Notes under the pieces: generated by a model | Seen by the model: the letters and a program-made list of their open reading frames with translations, nothing else | Database searches by the model: none | What the model was told of the DNA's origin: nothing | Source of the DNA: Streptomyces violaceorubidus | GTDB taxonomy: Bacteria; Actinomycetota; Actinomycetes; Streptomycetales; Streptomycetaceae | DNA length: 64,000 nt | Assembly (NCBI RefSeq): GCF_000717995.1 | Contig: NZ_JODM01000001.1 | Location: forward strand, 434,001 to 498,000 | Direction of reading: 5' to 3' | Part shown: positions 60,675-64,000 of the stretch, piece after piece | How the letters are laid out: the number at the start of each line of letters is the position of its first letter | Position numbering within the stretch: position 1 is the first letter of the stretch | Program-made: the position numbers and the translations under genes

Positions 60675-60870
60675 TCGCCGTACGCGGCTGCTGCCGCCCA
60701 CGCCCCGCGTCCCCCGCTCGCCGTACGCGGCTCTCTCGCCGTGCGCGGCTGCTGCCGCCCACGCTCCGCGTCCCCCGCTCGCCGTACGCGGCTCTCCCGC
60801 CGTGCGCGGGTGCTGCCGCCCACGCTTCGCGTCCCCCGCTCGCCGTACGCGGCTCTCCCGCCGTTCCGCC
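60675..60870. repeat. 61-bp tandem repeat, about three copies
   Basis: A 61-bp unit containing CTGCCGCCCACGC and CGTCCCCCGCTCGCCGTACG recurs with anchor points at 60691, 60752 and 60813. Copies differ at a few positions only. Each unit includes GTACGCGGC and GTGCGCGGC, a local sub-repeat. Confidence 0.9.
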
Positions 60871-60915
60871 CCAGCTGCGGGCAGTAGTCGTGGCGCGGCC
60901 CACCCCGCGACTGGC

Positions 60916-61725
60916 CTACAGGCGGCTCAGGACCTGGGTCAGCAGCTTCCCCATGCGGGCGGCGGAGTCGCGGCCGGCCTGGAGGACCTCCTCGTGGTTG
61001 AGGGGCTCGCCCGTCATGCCGGCGGCGAGGTTGGTGACCAGGGAGATGCCCAGCACCTCCGCCCCGGCCTCGCGGGCGGCGATCGCCTCCAGGACCGTCG
61101 ACATGCCCACCAGGTCGGCACCGATGACGCGGGCCATGCGGATCTCGGCCGGGGTCTCGTAGTGCGGGCCGGGGAACTGGGCGTAGACGCCCTCCTCCAG
61201 CGTGGCGTCGACCTCCTTGCACAGTGCGCGCAGGCGGGGGGAGTAGAGGTCGGTGAGGTCGACGAAGTTGGCGCCGACGATGGGGGAGGTGGCGGTGAGG
61301 TTGATGTGGTCGCTGATCAGGACCGGCTGGCCGGGGCGCATGCCCTCGCGCAGGCCGCCGCAGCCGTTGGTCAGGATGATCGTCTTGGCGCCGGCGGCCA
61401 CGGCGGTGCGGACGCCGTGGGAGACCGCGGCCACGCCGTGGCCCTCGTAGTAGTGGGTGCGGCCCAGGAACACCAGTGCGCGCTTGTCGCCGATGGAGTA
61501 CGAGCGGATCCTGCCGCCGTGCCCCTCCACCGCCGGCTGGGGGAAGCCCGGCAGGTCGGTGACCTGGAGATCGGCCTCGGGGGCGCCCAGGGCGTCCACG
61601 GCCGGTGCCCAGCCGGAGCCCATCACGAGGGCGACGTCGTGGGTCTCGGCGCCGGTGAGTTCGCGCAGGCGGGCCGCGGCGGCGTCGGCGGCGGCGTAGG
61701 GGTCCGGAAGAAGAGATGCGTTCAC
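60916..61725 (-). CDS. Purine nucleoside phosphorylase (trimeric, class II-type)
   Basis: A 269-residue phosphorylase cleaving (deoxy)inosine and guanosine to base plus (deoxy)ribose-1-phosphate. Motifs are [119 protein letters not shown] and the base-specificity stretch [26 protein letters not shown] 61725 ([14 protein letters not shown]) is chosen since the upstream extension to 61776 crosses the operator. Exact palindrome 25 nt upstream. It is the logical partner of adenosine deaminase. Confidence 0.93.
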   Translation of the reverse strand: MNASLLPDPYAAADAAAARLRELTGAETHDVALVMGSGWAPAVDALGAPEADLQVTDLPGFPQPAVEGHGGRIRSYSIGDKRALVFLGRTHYYEGHGVAAVSHGVRTAVAAGAKTIILTNGCGGLREGMRPGQPVLISDHINLTATSPIVGANFVDLTDLYSPRLRALCKEVDATLEEGVYAQFPGPHYETPAEIRMARVIGADLVGMSTVLEAIAAREAGAEVLGISLVTNLAAGMTGEPLNHEEVLQAGRDSAARMGKLLTQVLSRL

Positions 61726-61750
61726 GCCGAAGAGGGTAGCCGGTTTGCGG

Positions 61751-61762
61751 CTACGCGCGTAG
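61751..61762. promoter_or_regulatory. Nucleoside-regulon operator, exact palindrome
   Basis: CTACGCGCGTAG between the purine nucleoside phosphorylase start and the glutamylcyclotransferase-like gene. Confidence 0.85.
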
Positions 61763-61818
61763 ATGCTGGAGGTCACGGGAAGGTGGTTTTTGGGTTGGAG
61801 GTTTCGACGAGGCGGTGC

Positions 61819-62256
61819 TCAGCAGGGGCGCTTGCGGAGTTCCATCACGTAGTCGTGGGGGGCGCCGGCCGATTCGGCGGCGTCCGCCACCTCGCCCAGG
61901 TAGCGGGCGGAGGGCAGGCCGCCCTCGTAGGCGTTCAGGACGTAGGTCCAGGCGCCCTCCTCGCCCTCCAGGGTGTGCGCGCGGACGCGGGTGCGGCGGT
62001 AGATGTCCAGGCCCACGCCCTCCCAGCGGTCCAGGGAGTCCTCGTCCATGGGGGCGATGTCGTAGAGGGCCACGAAGACCTGGGAGATCGGGTCCTCCAC
62101 GAGGGTCGCCAGTGCGCCCTCCCAGCCCATGTGCTCGCCGCCGAAGGTCAGCCGCCACCCGTTCAGCCAGCCGGTGGCGCGCAGCGGCGAGTGCGGGGCG
62201 CGGCGGGTCATCAGCCGCGCGTCGAGGTTGCCGGCGTAGGCGGCGTAGAGCGACAT
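61819..62256 (-). CDS. Gamma-glutamylcyclotransferase-like protein
   Basis: A 145-residue protein with the BtrG/AIG2-like fold. MSLYAAYAGNLDARLMTRRAPHSPLRATGWLNGWRLTFGGEHMGWEGALATLVED is the characteristic Y-x-x-Y-x-x-N-L opening. VFVALYDIAPMDEDSLDRWEGVGLDIYRRTRV provides the acidic residue normally used in catalysis (D-x-L-D-x-x-E). The fold makes 5-oxoproline from gamma-glutamyl compounds in known enzymes, and many bacterial homologues are untested. ATG 62256 sets the conserved start. It is located upstream of purine nucleoside phosphorylase in the same direction, 93 nt away, with the operator between them. Confidence 0.8.
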   Translation of the reverse strand: MSLYAAYAGNLDARLMTRRAPHSPLRATGWLNGWRLTFGGEHMGWEGALATLVEDPISQVFVALYDIAPMDEDSLDRWEGVGLDIYRRTRVRAHTLEGEEGAWTYVLNAYEGGLPSARYLGEVADAAESAGAPHDYVMELRKRPC

Positions 62257-62342
62257 GAGGGGAAGGGTACGGCAGCGCCGTCGGGCACCGCCGTCCTCGC
62301 GGTGGTGGACCCGGGCGGCCCTTCGTTGAAGGGTGCGGGACA

Positions 62343-63791
62343 ATGGGGTACGTGACTCGGATCGTGATCATTGGCGGCGGACCCGGCGGATACGAAGCGG
62401 CCCTGGTGGCCGCTCAGCTCGGCGCGGAGGTGACCGTCGTCGACTGCGACGGTCTGGGCGGGGCGTCGGTGCTGACCGACTGCGTGCCGTCCAAGACCCT
62501 CATCGCCACGGCCGAGGTGATGACCACCTTCGATTCCTCCTACGAGGAGCTGGGGATCATCGTCGCCGACGACACCCCGCCCATGGAGCAGGCCGCCCGG
62601 GTGGTGGGCGTCGATCTGGGCAAGGTCAACCGCCGGGTGAAGCGGCTCGCGCTGGCGCAGTCGCACGACATCACCGCCTCCGTGACGCGCGCGGGTGCGC
62701 GGGTCGTGCGCGGGCGCGGGCGGCTGGAGGGCATGCAGGGGCTCGACGGGTCCCGCAAGGTCGTGGTGCGGGCCGCCGACGGGAGCGAGGAGACGCTGAC
62801 CGCCGACGCGGTGCTCATCGCCACCGGGGGGCATCCGCGGGAGCTGCCGGACGCGCGGCCCGACGGCGAGCGGATCCTGAACTGGACCCAGGTGTACGAC
62901 CTGGACGAGCTGCCCGAGGAGCTCATCGTGGTCGGCTCCGGTGTGACCGGTGCCGAGTTCGCCGGGGCCTATCAGGCGCTCGGGTCGCGGGTCACCCTCG
63001 TGTCCTCCCGGGACCGGGTGCTGCCCGGGGAGGACCCGGACGCCGCCGCCGTGCTGGAGGACGTGTTCCGGCGGCGCGGGATGAACGTCATGTCGCGGTC
63101 CCGGGCCCAGTCCGCCAAGCGGGTGGGGGACCGGGTGGAGGTGACGCTCGCCGACGGGCGGGTCATCACCGGGTCGCACTGCCTGATGGCCGTGGGCGCC
63201 ATCCCCAACACGGAGGGGATGGGGCTGGAGGAGGCCGGGGTCAAGCTCAAGGACTCCGGGCACATCCGCACCGACCGGGTGTCCAGGACCTCCGCCCCCG
63301 GCGTGTACGCCGCCGGTGACGTCACCGGCGTGTTCGCGCTCGCCTCGGTGGCCGCCATGCAGGGGCGGATCGCCATGTACCACTTCCTGGGCGACGCCGT
63401 GACGCCGCTGAACCTGAAGACCGTCTCCGCCAACGTCTTCACCGACCCCGAGATCGCCACCGTCGGCTACTCGCAGGCCGACGTGGACGCGGGCAAGATC
63501 GACGCCCGGGTGGTGAAGCTGCCGCTGCTGCGCAACCCGCGCGCCAAGATGCAGGGCATCCGGGACGGCTTCGTCAAGATCTTCTGCCGGCCCGGTACCG
63601 AGATCGTGGTGGGTGGGGTCGTGGTGGCGCCGCGTGCCTCGGAGCTGATCCATCCGATCTCGATCGCCGTCGACAACAACCTGACGGTGGAGCAGATCGC
63701 CAACGCCTTCACCGTGTACCCCTCGCTTTCGGGGTCGATCGCGGAGGTGGCGCGGCAGTTGCACACGCGGAAGGCCGGCGGGGAGGGCTGA
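62343..63791 (+). CDS. Flavoprotein disulfide reductase family: NAD(P)H-quinone dehydrogenase-like (LpdA type)
   Basis: A 482-residue FAD/NAD(P)-dependent pyridine nucleotide-disulfide oxidoreductase. FAD motif TRIVIIGGGPGGYEAALVAAQLGAEVTVVD, NAD(P) motif ELIVVGSGVTGAEFAGAYQALGSRVTLVSS, second FAD motif SAPGVYAAGDVTGVFALASVAAMQGRIAMYH and the C-terminal dimer domain are present. The redox site reads GGASVLTDCVPSKTL, with only one of the two cysteines (usually CxxxxC), and the C-terminal HP catalytic pair is YP (FTVYPSLSGS). This matches the LpdA-type quinone reductase group that lacks disulfide chemistry. ATG 62343 or GTG 62352 (after a GACAAT box) may be the start. Confidence 0.9.
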   Translation: MGYVTRIVIIGGGPGGYEAALVAAQLGAEVTVVDCDGLGGASVLTDCVPSKTLIATAEVMTTFDSSYEELGIIVADDTPPMEQAARVVGVDLGKVNRRVKRLALAQSHDITASVTRAGARVVRGRGRLEGMQGLDGSRKVVVRAADGSEETLTADAVLIATGGHPRELPDARPDGERILNWTQVYDLDELPEELIVVGSGVTGAEFAGAYQALGSRVTLVSSRDRVLPGEDPDAAAVLEDVFRRRGMNVMSRSRAQSAKRVGDRVEVTLADGRVITGSHCLMAVGAIPNTEGMGLEEAGVKLKDSGHIRTDRVSRTSAPGVYAAGDVTGVFALASVAAMQGRIAMYHFLGDAVTPLNLKTVSANVFTDPEIATVGYSQADVDAGKIDARVVKLPLLRNPRAKMQGIRDGFVKIFCRPGTEIVVGGVVVAPRASELIHPISIAVDNNLTVEQIANAFTVYPSLSGSIAEVARQLHTRKAGGEG

Positions 63792-63959
63792 GTCCGGCGG
63801 GCGCGGCTTGAATCGACTCCCCGCCGGTCACGGGGAGTTGCGGCGCTTGCGCGCGGCATAGGCCGCCGTATACCACTTCCGGTGGTGGCATGCGAACAAC
63901 TTCTGTTATTCGGCGCATACTGCTGAAAGCAGACGGTCGTTGGGGTTACTGTCAGTTTC

Positions 63960-64000
63960 GTGTTCGCTGCAGAACGTCGCCAATTGATCCTCGAAATGGT
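63960..64000 (+). CDS. Start of a DeoR-family regulator (cut by window end)
   Basis: The last 41 bases read, from a GTG, V-F-A-A-E-R-R-Q-L-I-L-E-M, open to the window edge. ERRQLILE is the hallmark first helix of DeoR-type repressors, and from memory a DeoR-like gene follows the LpdA-like gene in S. coelicolor. If so, it is an obvious candidate for the repressor of the CTACGCGCGTAG sites. Upstream (63792-63959) there is an A/T-richer promoter-like stretch and a small dyad ACCAC-ttccg-GTGGT but no copy of the regulon palindrome. Confidence 0.7.
   Translation, partial: MFAAERRQLILEM

Larger units (their letters stand above)
60422..60915 (-). other. 494-bp intergenic region with tandem repeats
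   Basis: It lies between purine nucleoside phosphorylase (upstream) and the phosphomutase gene, both on the minus strand. No convincing gene is present. It holds a two-copy 23-bp repeat near the mutase end and a three-copy 61-bp tandem repeat near the phosphorylase end. The length makes a single uninterrupted operon less certain. Confidence 0.7.

Overview
This is a high-GC (about 70% or more) actinomycete chromosome segment, almost certainly Streptomyces. The evidence is strong third-codon G/C bias, frequent GTG starts, a Streptomyces-type sdhC-sdhD-sdhA order, a recognisable afsQ1-afsQ2-sigQ locus, and a Kdn/sialic-acid-type wall-glycan cluster. From memory the gene order follows the S. coelicolor chromosome around SCO4856-SCO4920. 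I found no phage, IS element, CRISPR array, tRNA or rRNA.

Layout. 1-2.1 kb: succinate dehydrogenase genes (sdhA cut by the window edge) and a degenerate OHCU-decarboxylase-like gene. 2.3-10.8 kb: a secreted GH20 hexosaminidase, small unknown genes, two paralogous operons each pairing an ECF sigma factor with a single-pass membrane protein, and an L,D-transpeptidase lipoprotein. A shared promoter-like motif (TGTGACAC, 16 bases, GC-rich/TA box) recurs here. 11-16 kb: an acyl-CoA mutase large subunit, an FAD monooxygenase divergent from a TetR regulator with two palindromic operators, and a methyltransferase. 16.5-27.5 kb: a surface-polysaccharide region with an acyltransferase, a tandemly duplicated cassette of GT2 glycosyltransferase plus polysialyltransferase-like protein, another glycosyltransferase, a cytidylyltransferase-phosphatase fusion, a NeuB-type synthase and a further polysialyltransferase-like protein. 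This fits synthesis and polymerisation of a CMP-activated nonulosonic acid (Kdn or a sialic-acid relative) for the wall.

27.8-37.6 kb: an M20 amidohydrolase, two tandem BMP-family nucleoside-binding lipoproteins, a nucleoside ABC transporter, cytidine deaminase and thymidine phosphorylase. 37.7-46.8 kb: a frameshifted Uma2 gene, an AEC permease, a STAS protein overlapping tail-to-tail with a SnoaL-tailed sigma factor, an MFS/LysR pair, a hydrolase-like protein, adenosine deaminase and small envelope proteins. 46.9-54.3 kb: lipoprotein-afsQ2-afsQ1 divergent from sigQ, a P-loop kinase, a secreted protein, and a Ser/Thr kinase fused to an extracellular solute-binding domain. 54.4-64 kb: deoC with two aldehyde dehydrogenase genes, a PH-domain protein, a phosphohexomutase-family enzyme, purine nucleoside phosphorylase, a glutamylcyclotransferase-like protein, an NAD(P)H-quinone reductase-like flavoprotein, and the first codons of a probable DeoR-family regulator.

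The strongest systems-level signal is a 12-bp palindrome, CTACGCGCGTAG. It lies exact upstream of the transporter-cdd-deoA operon, adenosine deaminase, deoC-ALDH and purine nucleoside phosphorylase, and as a near-exact version upstream of both BMP lipoproteins. It defines a dispersed nucleoside uptake and catabolism regulon within 33 kb. Other signals worth following are the ECF-type promoter family, a two-gene split of an ALDH16-like enzyme, an AfsQ1-type direct repeat upstream of the kinase/binding-protein fusion as well as sigQ, and two genes whose best ribosome-binding site points at an ATC codon.
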